DNA of 64,000 nucleotides from Helicobacter sp. 10-6591 (GTDB lineage Bacteria; Campylobacterota; Campylobacteria; Campylobacterales; Helicobacteraceae): NCBI RefSeq assembly GCF_003288805.1, contig NZ_NHYK01000001.1, positions 1 to 64,000 of the forward strand, read 5' to 3'. Shown piece by piece: positions 9,343 to 28,101 of this stretch (position 1 is its first letter; each line of letters starts with the position of its first letter). The notes under the pieces were generated by a model. It saw only the letters and a program-made list of their open reading frames with translations, ran no database searches and was not told where the DNA came from. The position numbers and the translations under genes were made by a program.

Positions 9343-9825
9343 ATGACTAGACAAGAAAAACTTCAGACGGTTGAATGTTTGAGTTCGGACTTTAAAAATG
9401 CATCTGCTATGGTTGTATGCGATTATAGGGGTTTGAGTGTTGCTAAGTTAGAGTTTTTACGTGCAATTGCAAGAAAAAATAATCTTAAAGTTCAGGTAAT
9501 CAAGAACACATTAGCAGCTCTTGCTATGAATAATGCAAAATATCCAGAAACTCAACTTAAGGGTACAAATATATTTGTTTGGGGTCAAGATCAGGTTGCT
9601 CTGGCAAAAGTAATTTGTAAGTTCGCTGAAACAAATGAAGATACCTTTTTGATAAAGTTTGGATATTTTGATGGCACTATTGTTCAGCAACAACATATTG
9701 TATCTGTTTCGAAACTACCAAGTAAAGAAGAGTTGATTGGTATGCTTTTGTCTGTTTGGAGTGCCCCATTAAGATATTTTGTTACGGGTATTGATAATCT
9801 CAAGAAGCAAAAAGAGCAAGCTTAG
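9343..9825 (+). CDS. rplJ: 50S ribosomal protein L10
   Basis: Base of the L12 stalk, 160 residues from ATG 9343. A longer frame opens at 9316, but GGAGAG lies just before ATG 9343 and [14 protein letters not shown] matches the family start. The [17 protein letters not shown] segment and the C-terminal helix that binds L12 dimers are visible. It is separated from rplL by 105 bases with no ORF. Confidence 0.96.
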   Translation: MTRQEKLQTVECLSSDFKNASAMVVCDYRGLSVAKLEFLRAIARKNNLKVQVIKNTLAALAMNNAKYPETQLKGTNIFVWGQDQVALAKVICKFAETNEDTFLIKFGYFDGTIVQQQHIVSVSKLPSKEELIGMLLSVWSAPLRYFVTGIDNLKKQKEQA

Positions 9826-9930
9826 GTTGTTAGATTTTTTAGTGATTTAGACTGGTTGAGTTGGATTTAGATTTCCATGTGTGGTTTGTATTTTTTTTGT
9901 TGTAATTTAAATTAATTTAAGGAGTGCGTA

Positions 9931-10308
9931 ATGGCAATTTCAAAAGAAGAGGTTTTAGATTATATTGGTAATTTATCTGTTTTGGAGCTTGCTGAGCTCG
10001 TGAAAGCATTTGAAGAAAAATTTGGTGTAAGTGCAGCACCCGCAGTAGTGGCTGGTCCTTCGGGGGGAGCTAATGCAGGCATTGCGGTAGAGGAAAAGAC
10101 TGAATTTAGCGTTATTCTTGTTGATGCTGGTGCTAATAAAATTAACGTTATTAAGGCTGTGAGAGAAATTACTGGACTTGGTTTAAAAGAAGCGAAAGAT
10201 GCTACCGAAAATGTGCCAAGTACATTGAAAGAAGGCGTCAATAAAGCAGATTCGGAGAGCTTTAAGAAAAAACTTGAAGAAGCTGGTGCAAAAGTAGAAA
10301 TCAAATAG
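9931..10308 (+). CDS. rplL: 50S ribosomal protein L7/L12
   Basis: Acidic stalk protein that recruits translation GTPases. The 125 residues show the N-terminal dimerisation region, an Ala/Gly-rich hinge and the globular C-terminal domain with [22 protein letters not shown] run of six G in the hinge codes for SGG and is in frame. It is followed by a long hairpin and then rpoBC. Confidence 0.98.
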   Translation: MAISKEEVLDYIGNLSVLELAELVKAFEEKFGVSAAPAVVAGPSGGANAGIAVEEKTEFSVILVDAGANKINVIKAVREITGLGLKEAKDATENVPSTLKEGVNKADSESFKKKLEEAGAKVEIK

Positions 10309-10316
10309 ACTTGAAC

Positions 10317-10354
10317 TTTACTACAAACACCCTTATATGAATGTTTGTAGTAAA
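10317..10354 (+). terminator. 13-bp hairpin between rplL and rpoBC (attenuator or processing site)
   Basis: Perfect arms TTTACTACAAACA (10317-10329) and TGTTTGTAGTAAA (10342-10354) enclose a 12-nt loop. No poly-T follows, so full termination is unlikely. In E. coli the same gap holds an attenuator and an RNase III site that lower rpoBC relative to rplL; this hairpin could do the same. Confidence 0.6.
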
Positions 10355-10445
10355 CACTTTACAGAAACCCTATTTTCATTAGTATGTGTATTTGTAGGTT
10401 TTCTTTGGAGTGTTTCTCTTAAAATTCTACTTGCGTGAGGTTTAG

Positions 10446-19106
<8,661 letters not shown>

Positions 19107-19147
19107 GGAATGTTATCTTTGTAAGATTTTTAAAAGCTTATAACGAG

Positions 19148-19153
19148 TAGAAT
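19148..19153 (+). promoter_or_regulatory. Possible -10 box of the rpsL-rpsG-fusA operon
   Basis: TAGAAT in the 114-base gap between rpoBC and rpsL, about 70 nt upstream of the rpsL start. There is no clear -35 hexamer, as is usual in this group. The operon could also be read through from rpoBC. Confidence 0.4.
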
Positions 19154-19220
19154 GCTCCTTCGGAAAGCTGAATGAAATCTAGAGCCTTGCTAGAGGTAAG
19201 TAAAGAGAGGAGGATAATAA

Positions 19221-20101
<881 letters not shown>

Positions 20102-20139
20102 TGGTTGATTTGAACTTTTAGACTTTTCAAGGAAGTGTT

Positions 20140-22218
20140 ATGGCAAGAAAAACCCCATTAAATAGAATAAGAAACATAGGAATTGCAGCCCATATTGATG
20201 CAGGGAAAACTACCACTTCCGAGAGGATTCTTTTTTACACTGGTGTAAGTCATAAGATTGGTGAAGTTCATGATGGCGCGGCTACAATGGACTGGATGGA
20301 GCAAGAGAAAGAGCGCGGGATTACCATTACTTCTGCCGCGACTACTTGTTTTTGGAAAGATTATCAAATAAACCTTATTGACACCCCCGGACACGTGGAT
20401 TTCACTATCGAGGTTGAACGTTCTATGCGTGTGCTTGATGGCGCTGTAGCAGTGTTTTGTTCCGTTGGTGGTGTGCAGCCACAGAGTGAGACCGTTTGGC
20501 GACAAGCAAATAAATATGGCGTGCCAAGAATGGTTTTCGTCAATAAAATGGACAGAATCGGCGCGAATTTCTACAATGTAGAATCCCAAATTAAACAACG
20601 TCTTAAAGCTAATCCTATCCCTATTAATATTCCTATTGGGTCAGAGGAGAATTTTAAGGGTGTGATTGATTTGATTCAAATGAAAGCCATCGTATGGAAT
20701 GATGAATCTATGGGTGCAAAATACGATATAGAGGAGATTCCAGCGGAGCTTGCAGATAAAGCAGCCGAATATAGAGAGAAGCTTTTGGAATCCGTTGCTG
20801 AGCAAGATGAAGCGTTAATGGAAAAATATCTTGGTGGCGAGGAATTGAGCATTGAAGAGATTAAAAAAGGTATCAAGTTAGGTTGCTTGAATATGAGTCT
20901 TATTCCAATGCTTTGTGGTTCGAGCTTTAAAAATAAGGGTGTGCAGACTTTGCTTGATGCAGTGGTAGATTTTCTCCCTGCGCCAACTGAAGTTGCCGAG
21001 ATTAAGGGGATTAACCCAAAAGATGAAAGTGAGCTAAGCGTAGAATCTAGTGATAATGGCGCATTTGCAGGACTTGCGTTTAAAATTATGACTGACCCAT
21101 TTGTTGGACAGCTCACTTTTGTACGCGCCTACCGAGGAAAGCTAGAATCTGGAAGCTATGTACTAAACTCTACAAAAGGCAAAAAAGAGCGTGTTGGACG
21201 CTTGCTCAAAATGCACTCTAATAAAAGAGAAGACATCAAAGAGATTTATGCGGGTGAAATTTGTGCATTTGTGGGATTAAAAGAAACGCTCACAGGCGAT
21301 ACACTTTGCGATGAAAAAGCGCCGGTAATTTTGGAACGTATGGAGTTTCCAGAGCCTGTAATTCATATTGCCGTAGAGCCAAAGACAAAGGCTGATCAAG
21401 AAAAAATGTCAATCGCACTTGGTAAGCTTGCAGAAGAGGATCCAAGCTTTAGAGTAAGCACGCAAGAAGAGACAGGACAAACGCTCATCGGCGGTATGGG
21501 TGAATTGCACCTTGAAATCATTGTGGATAGGTTGAAACGTGAATTTAAAGTAGAAGCAGAGGTTGGACAGCCACAAGTGGCATTCCGCGAAACTATCCGT
21601 AGTAGTGTGGAGCAAGAATGTAAATACGCTAAGCAATCTGGTGGGCGTGGGCAATATGGGCATGTGTTTATTAAGCTTGAGCCAAAAGAGCCCGGCACTG
21701 GATATGAGTTTGTGAATAATATCAGTGGTGGTGTAATTCCAAAAGAATATATTCCTGCGGTGGATAAAGGTATCCAAGAAGCAATGCAAAGCGGTGTGCT
21801 AGCAGGCTATCCGGTTGTGGATTTCAAGGTAACGCTTTATGATGGAAGCTACCATGATGTAGATTCTAGTGAAATGGCGTTTAAAATTGCCGGCTCAATG
21901 GCATTTAAAGATGCATGTCGCAAAGCAAATGCGGTGTTGCTTGAGCCGTTGATGAAAGTTGAAGTTGAAGTGCCAGAGGAATATATGGGCGATGTGATAG
22001 GTGATCTTAACCGCAGACGCGGACAAATTAACTCAATGGACGACAGAATGGGACTTAAGATTATCAATGCATTTGTGCCTTTGGCTGAAATGTTTGGCTA
22101 TTCTACGGATTTACGTTCAGCTACACAAGGTCGTGGGACTTATACGATGGAGTTTGACCATTATGGCGAGGTGCCAAATAATATTGCTAAGGAGATTATG
22201 GAGAAACGTAGCAGCTAG
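20140..22218 (+). CDS. fusA: Translation elongation factor G
   Basis: Ribosomal translocase GTPase of 692 residues, with G motifs AHIDAGKTT (17-25), DTPGH and NKMD, then domains [18 protein letters not shown] is the standard N-terminus. Here tuf is not downstream, because it sits in the tRNA operon; a glycosyltransferase gene follows 28 bases later instead. Confidence 0.99.
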   Translation: MARKTPLNRIRNIGIAAHIDAGKTTTSERILFYTGVSHKIGEVHDGAATMDWMEQEKERGITITSAATTCFWKDYQINLIDTPGHVDFTIEVERSMRVLDGAVAVFCSVGGVQPQSETVWRQANKYGVPRMVFVNKMDRIGANFYNVESQIKQRLKANPIPINIPIGSEENFKGVIDLIQMKAIVWNDESMGAKYDIEEIPAELADKAAEYREKLLESVAEQDEALMEKYLGGEELSIEEIKKGIKLGCLNMSLIPMLCGSSFKNKGVQTLLDAVVDFLPAPTEVAEIKGINPKDESELSVESSDNGAFAGLAFKIMTDPFVGQLTFVRAYRGKLESGSYVLNSTKGKKERVGRLLKMHSNKREDIKEIYAGEICAFVGLKETLTGDTLCDEKAPVILERMEFPEPVIHIAVEPKTKADQEKMSIALGKLAEEDPSFRVSTQEETGQTLIGGMGELHLEIIVDRLKREFKVEAEVGQPQVAFRETIRSSVEQECKYAKQSGGRGQYGHVFIKLEPKEPGTGYEFVNNISGGVIPKEYIPAVDKGIQEAMQSGVLAGYPVVDFKVTLYDGSYHDVDSSEMAFKIAGSMAFKDACRKANAVLLEPLMKVEVEVPEEYMGDVIGDLNRRRGQINSMDDRMGLKIINAFVPLAEMFGYSTDLRSATQGRGTYTMEFDHYGEVPNNIAKEIMEKRSS

Positions 22219-22246
22219 TTAAATCCGCATTTAAAAAAGCGTTGCT

Positions 22247-23248
22247 GTGAATCAATCAAAAATTAGCATCGTAACCATTGTTTATAACGATGTCGCGCAC
22301 ATCAAGGAAACAATGGATTCTGTAATCAATCAAAGCTACCCACACATTGAATACATTCTTATTGATGCGGTGAGCACTGATGGCACGCGCGAATATATAG
22401 AATCTGTTTTGCGAGAAATTGCGCTAGCTTCTAGTCTTTTGGTATCTGAATATCCACCAAAATCAAGTATTTCAATAATTGATGATTTTAGCAAAGGAGA
22501 ATTAGAGGATCTCGCGGATTTGGATTCTACGATTTTAGGCAAGTTAGCACCTTTGAGTATCAAATACGACATTCCCAGCTTTTATCTCCAAGGCACACAC
22601 AAGGACAATCCACATTTCACTTTCAAATTTTTAAGTCAAAAAGATAATGGAATCTATGATGCAATGAATAAAGGCATTGACCTTGTCACTGGGCGATGGT
22701 GCAATTTTATGAATTGCGGCGATAGATTTTCTCAAGTAGATGTAATAGAGGAGTTTTTTAATTTTTATAAAAAACATTTAGATACAAGGAAATCAGCCAA
22801 GATACTTTATGGTGACGCATCCATAATATATAGCTCTACAGATTCTAAGATTTTGTATTCTAAAACTACCAACCATAAATATCATCATCACTTTCTTCAT
22901 CAAAGTGCCTTTATAGAAGCTTCTCTTATGAAACATCACAAATACGATACTCACTTTAAAATCGCGGGAGATACAGATTTTTTTACTAAAGCTTACAATA
23001 ATGGAATAAACTTCTTACACATACCTCTTGTGGTGGCTTGTTTTAATGTAGAAGGTGTGAGTTCATCGCTTTCTTGGAGAATGTTTAAGGAGGATTGCAA
23101 GATTGGTTACAAATACAATAGGCTCTATCCTGTATTTTATGCCTTGCGTTATGTTTTTTACATTGTGCCTCGTGTGTGTATCAGAAAACTCATTCCTGCA
23201 AGATTTCAAAATAAAGCAAGGGTTTTGTTCGGTAAAAAATATACTTAA
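22247..23248 (+). CDS. Family 2 glycosyltransferase (WcaE-like)
   Basis: GT-A fold glycosyltransferase of 333 residues, probably cytoplasmic and acting on lipid-linked or LPS sugars. The N-terminus ISIVTIVYNDVAHIKETMDSV, DAVSTDGTREYI and the later EKDNGIYDAMNKG-like block (SQKDNGIYDAMNKGIDL) are typical. Between these lies an insertion of about 60 residues, rich in Ser, Leu and Asp, that I do not know from relatives. It starts at GTG 22247, 28 bases after fusA, and may be read through from that strong operon. It ends at a convergent terminator. Acceptor and sugar cannot be told. Confidence 0.85.
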   Translation: MNQSKISIVTIVYNDVAHIKETMDSVINQSYPHIEYILIDAVSTDGTREYIESVLREIALASSLLVSEYPPKSSISIIDDFSKGELEDLADLDSTILGKLAPLSIKYDIPSFYLQGTHKDNPHFTFKFLSQKDNGIYDAMNKGIDLVTGRWCNFMNCGDRFSQVDVIEEFFNFYKKHLDTRKSAKILYGDASIIYSSTDSKILYSKTTNHKYHHHFLHQSAFIEASLMKHHKYDTHFKIAGDTDFFTKAYNNGINFLHIPLVVACFNVEGVSSSLSWRMFKEDCKIGYKYNRLYPVFYALRYVFYIVPRVCIRKLIPARFQNKARVLFGKKYT

Positions 23249-23271
23249 AACAAATTCTTTATCTTTGAAAG

Positions 23272-23311
23272 CATTGGAAAGTAATATGACTTCCCAATGA
23301 TAAACTTTTTT
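23272..23311 (+). terminator. Rho-independent terminator after the glycosyltransferase
   Basis: Arms CATTGGAAAGT (23272-23282) and ACTTCCCAATG (23289-23299) pair with one G-U wobble around a 6-nt loop, followed a few bases later by six T (23306-23311). It lies between convergent genes and probably ends the plus-strand transcript. Confidence 0.6.
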
Positions 23312-23320
23312 ATTATTTGC

Positions 23321-24064
23321 TTAAAATACATAGCTCAAAGCTATGTAATACACTTGAAGCTTTGCATTTAGACTTTCTTTACGCTCACTGTATTCAACTC
23401 CTGTTGATTGAGAAAGGTATATGTATGGTCCTTTTCTTGCATCTGAGAAACTCTCATAAATCGTAGAAAAAGGTAGCTTTGCACCAACTTCAAAAAACAA
23501 TTTACCCTCTCTGCCAAGCGAAGTAAAAAGACCAAGATTTGCATAAGGTTGATTCTTTTGGATATTGATTTTATTTGTCCCAAAAGTATGTTCATAACCA
23601 ACACCTCCTAGAATCCCAAATTTTATGGTTTCTAATCTTAGAAATTCTAAAAGATAATCTGTAGCTATGCCTGCTTGGGAGAAAGTGTATTTTGTTGCTT
23701 GGAAATTATCTGCATTGAGCTTTTCATCTACACCAATAGAGATTCCTATTTGAGAGAATGTTCCATAGACTCTTATGCCGTTAAATCTATTAAAAGCATA
23801 CTGGTAGCCTGCCCTTAATCCCCACATGAAACCTAGTGTTGTTTTTTTATTTGTTATATTGCCATTGCGATCATATTGGCCTGCTGAGGTTCCATTGGGT
23901 CCTGATGGACCGGGAAGTGTATTCCATAGATTTGTCCCTTTAAAATCTATAGATTGTAGAGAACTCACTCTATTCACTCCACCACTTACACCAACATACA
24001 CTCCTGATTCTAATGCGCAAGTTATACTTGCCATAGCCAAAAAACTTACTAATGCTCTTATCAT
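23321..24064 (-). CDS. Outer membrane beta-barrel protein
   Basis: A 247-residue protein with an N-terminal signal peptide (MIRALVSFLAMASITCA, cleavage probably before LESG), an opening strand GVYVGVSGGVNRV, alternating strands through the body, and a C-terminal YIALSYVF ending in Phe, the signal for BAM-dependent outer-membrane insertion. It resembles small Helicobacter outer-membrane proteins; adhesion or porin function cannot be separated. It is a single-gene unit with AAGGAT before its ATG, a TATAAT box at 24102-24107 and an (AT)10 tract farther upstream that may vary its transcription. Confidence 0.82.
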   Translation of the reverse strand: MIRALVSFLAMASITCALESGVYVGVSGGVNRVSSLQSIDFKGTNLWNTLPGPSGPNGTSAGQYDRNGNITNKKTTLGFMWGLRAGYQYAFNRFNGIRVYGTFSQIGISIGVDEKLNADNFQATKYTFSQAGIATDYLLEFLRLETIKFGILGGVGYEHTFGTNKINIQKNQPYANLGLFTSLGREGKLFFEVGAKLPFSTIYESFSDARKGPYIYLSQSTGVEYSERKESLNAKLQVYYIALSYVF

Positions 24065-24101
24065 AACTATATCCTTAATTTTGAAAATTTTGACAGCGTC
24101 A

Positions 24102-24107
24102 ATTATA
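24102..24107 (-). promoter_or_regulatory. -10 box of the outer-membrane protein gene
   Basis: TATAAT on the minus strand, 38 bases upstream of the ATG, with no recognisable -35 hexamer at the usual distance. The (AT)10 tract begins 31 bases farther upstream, in the position of an UP-like element. Confidence 0.6.
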
Positions 24108-24138
24108 GATGAAGCGAAATGGCTTTTGCGTATTTTTG

Positions 24139-24158
24139 ATATATATATATATATATAT
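24139..24158. repeat. (AT)10 dinucleotide repeat upstream of an outer-membrane protein gene
   Basis: Ten uninterrupted AT units, by far the longest dinucleotide run noticed in the window. It lies roughly at -44 to -63 relative to the predicted start of the minus-strand outer-membrane protein transcript. The rest of 24065-24316 holds no gene. Confidence 0.9.
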
Positions 24159-24316
24159 GCTCATTATGTACGAAAAGTAACAGATTCTTGGTGTTTGGAG
24201 TGGGATTACGACAATATAAGCATGACTTTTTATACTAAGTGAATTACTTGCTTAAATCTTGAAAATTTATAGAAGTGGCTGAAACTTCTATGATGAAAAA
24301 CCAACTGATTTAGGCT

Positions 24317-25567
24317 TTATTGTGTGTTGATGAAGTTGCAATTTTCTTCAAACTCTGTTTGATCAAAACACAGACATTTTAATTTGCTGCCAGTTTTTAT
24401 CGCTCCGTAATCATTATCGACTATGACGATGGCATTATTTTCCCAAACATACCTTAAAGCGCTTGATCCAAATTTGCCGTTTCTAAAAACCAAAAATTTC
24501 CCATCAATAAGATTCCCCAATAGAATACTTTGTGTTTTTGGCTTCAAAATACACTCTGAATCTGCTAGTGCCTCGTAGGTTTTGAGAAAGTATGATCTTG
24601 CACCACTCAAAAACTCCAAAAAACTCAGAATGATTGTATAAATATGCAGCAAACTTGCAAGTGGATTGCCCGGTAAAAGGATAAAAATCTGCTCATTTAA
24701 AATAACTACGCTTAAGTGTCTTCCCGGCTTGAGGTTCACACCATCAAACACAATCCGTGCGCCAAGTTGATGAAGTGTACTCTTGATCATATCTGCATCT
24801 CCTACACTCGCACCACCTGTAGTGATAATCACATCGTAGTTTGTGGTAGAAAACTTTTGTAGCTGATCTAATAATGTGCTACTTTTATCGGACAAGATTC
24901 CATGGTATTGCACATCGTGATGGAATCTTTTAAGAATACTCATAATGCTGATGGCATTAGTATTATAAATTTGGTGAGGCAGTGCGTTCAAGCCAGGTTC
25001 TATCACTTCATCACCAGTTGAAAAGAGCGCAATTTTTGGTTTTTTACATACACATAGAGTGTTTAGTCCTTGTGAAGCAATCATTCCAAGATCAAGAGGT
25101 TTTAAGCGCTTAAAAGCATCGAGTAATAAAGAATCCTTAGCTATTTCTTCGCCCTGTAAGCGGATATTTTGGTTATGCTTTAAGTCTTGTGGAAGCTTTA
25201 TTGCACCATTTTCTAGGATTTGTACAAGTTCAATTGGCACAACCGCTTGGGTATTTTTAGGAAGTGGAGAGCCTGTCATGACTTTTTGCACGAAACCTTT
25301 TCGTAGCAAAGACTCTTGGGGCTTCTCTCCTGCTAAGGTGCATCCAAGTAGTCTTGTTTCTTTGCCTGCATTATCAAGCAGGGTTGCATAGCCGTCCATA
25401 GCAGAGCTATCAAATGGTGGCAAAGGACGAGAAGCTCTTATATCAGCTGCTAATACAAACCCCAGAGAATCAAAAATATTTTTGTGGCTTGTTTGTTGTC
25501 TTAGTTTTTCTCTTTTGAATGCACAAGATTCCCAGAGAGAAGTAAAAATCTCATCCAAATTCTTCAT
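24317..25567 (-). CDS. moeA: Molybdopterin molybdotransferase MoeA
   Basis: Inserts molybdate into adenylylated molybdopterin, the last step of molybdenum cofactor synthesis, needed by formate dehydrogenase, nitrate or TMAO/DMSO reductases. The 416 residues show PPFDSSAMDGYA near residue 50, the MoeA/MogA-type TTGGASVGDADMIK segment near residue 250, and LPGNPLASLLHIY. It is three bases downstream of the PerR-like gene, so the two are probably one transcript. No molybdoenzyme lies in the window. Confidence 0.95.
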   Translation of the reverse strand: MKNLDEIFTSLWESCAFKREKLRQQTSHKNIFDSLGFVLAADIRASRPLPPFDSSAMDGYATLLDNAGKETRLLGCTLAGEKPQESLLRKGFVQKVMTGSPLPKNTQAVVPIELVQILENGAIKLPQDLKHNQNIRLQGEEIAKDSLLLDAFKRLKPLDLGMIASQGLNTLCVCKKPKIALFSTGDEVIEPGLNALPHQIYNTNAISIMSILKRFHHDVQYHGILSDKSSTLLDQLQKFSTTNYDVIITTGGASVGDADMIKSTLHQLGARIVFDGVNLKPGRHLSVVILNEQIFILLPGNPLASLLHIYTIILSFLEFLSGARSYFLKTYEALADSECILKPKTQSILLGNLIDGKFLVFRNGKFGSSALRYVWENNAIVIVDNDYGAIKTGSKLKCLCFDQTEFEENCNFINTQ

Positions 25568-25570
25568 TGC

Positions 25571-25984
25571 TTACATGCTTTCAGAACATTTGGGGCAAAT
25601 TCCAATCAACACGGCAGAGACATCATAGATTTTGTAACCACTTTTTGTTGCTGTGAGCTTTTCTAGTTTTTTTGTATCAATTTTGAGATCTTCGAGTTTG
25701 CCACATTTTTCACATACCACATGGATGTGTTTATCGCATGCAAGCTCATATTTCTGTTTTTGTGTAGGAGCTTTCACTTCGCGTAGAATATTTGCTTCAC
25801 ACAATGTAATGATATTTTTATAGATTGTTGCAAGTGAAATTGATGGATAAAATTCTTTGATTTTTAAATAGATCTCATCAACGTCCATGTGACCGTTTTC
25901 CTTGATTTCATTGAGCATAGCGACTCGTTGTGGGGTAACCTTGAGGTTTTTGGCTTTCAAATCCTTTACAAACTGTATGTCCAT
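25571..25984 (-). CDS. Fur-family metalloregulator, PerR-like
   Basis: DNA-binding repressor of 137 residues from ATG 25984; a longer frame to 26017 lacks support. The winged helix spans VTPQRVAMLNEI to SLATIYKNI (recognition helix, about 50-60). HIHVVCEKC (85-94) and CPKC (130-133) make a complete four-Cys structural zinc site. The overall look (SISLATIYKN, HIHVVCEKCGKLEDL) is closer to Campylobacter PerR, the peroxide-sensing repressor, than to H. pylori Fur. It is divergent from ffh, and moeA follows. PerR versus Fur needs a tree. Confidence 0.82.
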   Translation of the reverse strand: MDIQFVKDLKAKNLKVTPQRVAMLNEIKENGHMDVDEIYLKIKEFYPSISLATIYKNIITLCEANILREVKAPTQKQKYELACDKHIHVVCEKCGKLEDLKIDTKKLEKLTATKSGYKIYDVSAVLIGICPKCSESM

Positions 25985-26034
25985 CTCGAGAATCCATATA
26001 AAAAAATTTCTATTCAAGAAATAAAACCGCGTGT

Positions 26035-26040
26035 ATTATA
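26035..26040 (-). promoter_or_regulatory. -10 box of the perR-moeA unit
   Basis: TATAAT on the minus strand, 50 bases upstream of the chosen ATG, in the 183-base divergent gap with ffh. The AT-rich surroundings could hold an operator for autoregulation, but I could not pick out a clear Per/Fur box. Confidence 0.45.
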
Positions 26041-26167
26041 TATGAGTGAAAATTAAATTTAGCAAAATTACAAGGAAGTTTCTATACAATCCTGGGCTCC
26101 ATTATTTTTAAGTAATATCCACCTTAGATATTTTAATCCATACACTTTACTGTAGAGGAGGTTGGAA

Positions 26168-27511
26168 GTGTTTGATACACTCACGCAGTCATTTAGAAAT
26201 GTCGCGAATAAAATCCGTTTTAGCGATGATGAGAAGGCGCTCAAAAATGCACTAGATGAACTCAAAAAAATCTTGCTGCGCAATGATGTTTATCATAAAG
26301 TTACCAAAGAGATTCTCCAGTTAGTAGAGCGAAAAACCAAGCAACTAGGTATCGGCAAACAAAGCTTTAATAGAGCATTGGAACAAGCTTTACTAGAGAT
26401 CTTGCAGACCTCAAAATATTATGGCTTTAACTTTTCTCCAGTACCACCCACAATTGTTTTGATGATGGGCTTGCAGGGCAGTGGTAAAACTACCACAACA
26501 GCCAAGATTGCAAACTACCTTAAAAACAAAGGCAAGAAGGTGCTAATGGCAGCTTGCGATTTACAGCGATTAGGTGCTGTGGAGCAACTATCTCAGCTTG
26601 GTAAAGGTATTGAGGTGGAAGTTTATGCCCCTACATTAGATGGAGAGATCAAAACTGCATTACAAATTGCCCAAGAAGCGAAACAGAAAGCATCAGATGC
26701 ACATTTTGATGTTCTGCTGATAGATACAGCTGGGCGATTGGGGATTGATGAGACGCTTATGAATGAATTACAAATAATAAAGGAAGCGATAAACCCTTAT
26801 GAATGCTTTTATGTAGCAGATTCTCTTAGTGGTCAAGATGGTGTTAAGTCTGCTATGCAATTTGATGAAAAAATTGGCATTACAGGAGTTGTGCTTTCAA
26901 AATTTGATAGTGATTCAAAAGGTGGTATTGCTCTTAGCGTAGCGTATCAGATCGGTGTGCCACTGCGTTTTATTGGAAACGGTGAGAAGGTGGCTGATTT
27001 AGATATATTTTTGCCAGAGCGTATTGTTTCACGACTTATGGGAGCAGGGGATATAGCATCTATTGTGGAAAAAACTGCAAGTGTGATTGATGAAAAAGAA
27101 GCAAAAAATATTGCCAAGAAGCTTAAAAAAGGACAGTTTGGTTTTGAAGATTTTCTTGCCCAAATAGAAAATATGAAAAAATTAGGCTCAATGAGTTCAA
27201 TAGTATCGATGATTCCAGGACTTGGCAATATGGCTGGGGCATTAAAAAATATGGATTTAGAAAATTCAAGTGAAATTAAAAATATCCGTGCAATGGTGAA
27301 TTCTATGACGCCAAAAGAGAGAGCTAACCCTGATATTTTGAATGGCTCTCGTCGCAAAAGAATCGCACAAGGGAGCGGACTTGACGTAGCAACTATCAAT
27401 CGTATAATCAAACAATTTGAGAATGCTTCAAGAATGGCGAAAAAAATAAGTCAAAAAGGTGGCATCCAAGATTTTATGAATATGTTAGGGAATGCACGTT
27501 TCCCTAGATAA
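26168..27511 (+). CDS. ffh: Signal recognition particle protein Ffh
   Basis: GTPase that binds signal sequences and targets ribosomes to SecYEG through FtsY. The N domain, G1 GLQGSGKTTT (about 106-115), DTAGR and the Met-rich M domain (RRKRIAQGSGL, then MAKKI...MNMLG) are all present. GTG 26168 is chosen because GAGGAGG sits six bases upstream; a TTG at 26162 would be too close to it. The protein is 447 residues. rpsP, a KH protein and rimM follow, the usual ffh-rpsP order. Confidence 0.97.
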   Translation: MFDTLTQSFRNVANKIRFSDDEKALKNALDELKKILLRNDVYHKVTKEILQLVERKTKQLGIGKQSFNRALEQALLEILQTSKYYGFNFSPVPPTIVLMMGLQGSGKTTTTAKIANYLKNKGKKVLMAACDLQRLGAVEQLSQLGKGIEVEVYAPTLDGEIKTALQIAQEAKQKASDAHFDVLLIDTAGRLGIDETLMNELQIIKEAINPYECFYVADSLSGQDGVKSAMQFDEKIGITGVVLSKFDSDSKGGIALSVAYQIGVPLRFIGNGEKVADLDIFLPERIVSRLMGAGDIASIVEKTASVIDEKEAKNIAKKLKKGQFGFEDFLAQIENMKKLGSMSSIVSMIPGLGNMAGALKNMDLENSSEIKNIRAMVNSMTPKERANPDILNGSRRKRIAQGSGLDVATINRIIKQFENASRMAKKISQKGGIQDFMNMLGNARFPR

Positions 27512-27537
27512 TAAACATCTTTTAAGCAAAACACTTT

Positions 27538-27543
27538 TATAAT
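27538..27543 (+). promoter_or_regulatory. -10 box of the rpsP operon
   Basis: TATAAT, 45 bases before the rpsP ATG and just after the ffh stop. No -35 hexamer is clear. Confidence 0.5.
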
Positions 27544-27588
27544 GCGCCCCTATCTCTGTACTGATTATTTCTCAAGGAGTTTCAAAAT

Positions 27589-27813
27589 ATGACTGTGGTT
27601 CGTTTGACAAAAATGGGACGAAAGAAAAAGCCTTTTTATCGCATTGTGGTTACAGATTCTCGTAAAAAACGCGATGGTGGTTGGATAGAGGCGATAGGCT
27701 ATTATAATCCCTTGACAAATCCTGCGATTGTACAATTCAATAAAGAGCGTTTAGAATACTGGAAAAGTGTAGGCGCAAAGATGAGTGATCGCGTGAGTAA
27801 GCTTACACAATAG
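27589..27813 (+). CDS. rpsP: 30S ribosomal protein S16
   Basis: A 74-residue small-subunit protein with the family start [29 protein letters not shown] and IGYYNPL. ATG 27589 follows AAGGAG. It heads the ribosome-maturation operon with khpA and rimM. Confidence 0.98.
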   Translation: MTVVRLTKMGRKKKPFYRIVVTDSRKKRDGGWIEAIGYYNPLTNPAIVQFNKERLEYWKSVGAKMSDRVSKLTQ

Positions 27814-27846
27814 ATTTTTTCTTATGAATGTAAGACAAATCAAATT

Positions 27847-28101
27847 ATGATAGAAAAATTTATTGAAAAGTATGCAAAGAAAATTGTTACTCGACCTCAG
27901 TGTGTCAGTGTCCAAAGTCAGACGGGTACGGATCCTAGAGGCAATAAACTTAAAGAAATTTCAGTTCTTGCGCATCCAAATGATGTGGGACGTTTGATTG
28001 GCAAAGAAGGCAAGATGATAGGATCGTTGAAAGTTCTTATCTCTGGTGCAAAAGCAAAAAATGGCCAAAACTATAAGATCGTTATCTACTCTGCAGAATA
28101 G
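27847..28101 (+). CDS. khpA: KH-domain RNA-binding protein KhpA
   Basis: Single KH domain of 84 residues with the GRLIGKEGKMIGSLKVLI loop (GxxG as GKEG, about residues 50-60). It binds RNA; in other bacteria KhpA acts with KhpB in RNA homeostasis. The position between rpsP and rimM is conserved. Its 3' end overlaps the start of rimM. Confidence 0.93.
   Translation: MIEKFIEKYAKKIVTRPQCVSVQSQTGTDPRGNKLKEISVLAHPNDVGRLIGKEGKMIGSLKVLISGAKAKNGQNYKIVIYSAE

Noticed and set aside
10060-10066. G6 run in rplL as a switch, with similar G6 runs in leuD (62337), ligA (63877) and cassette 2 (59783)
   Set aside because: Six G is too short to slip often, and all of these genes are intact and in part essential.
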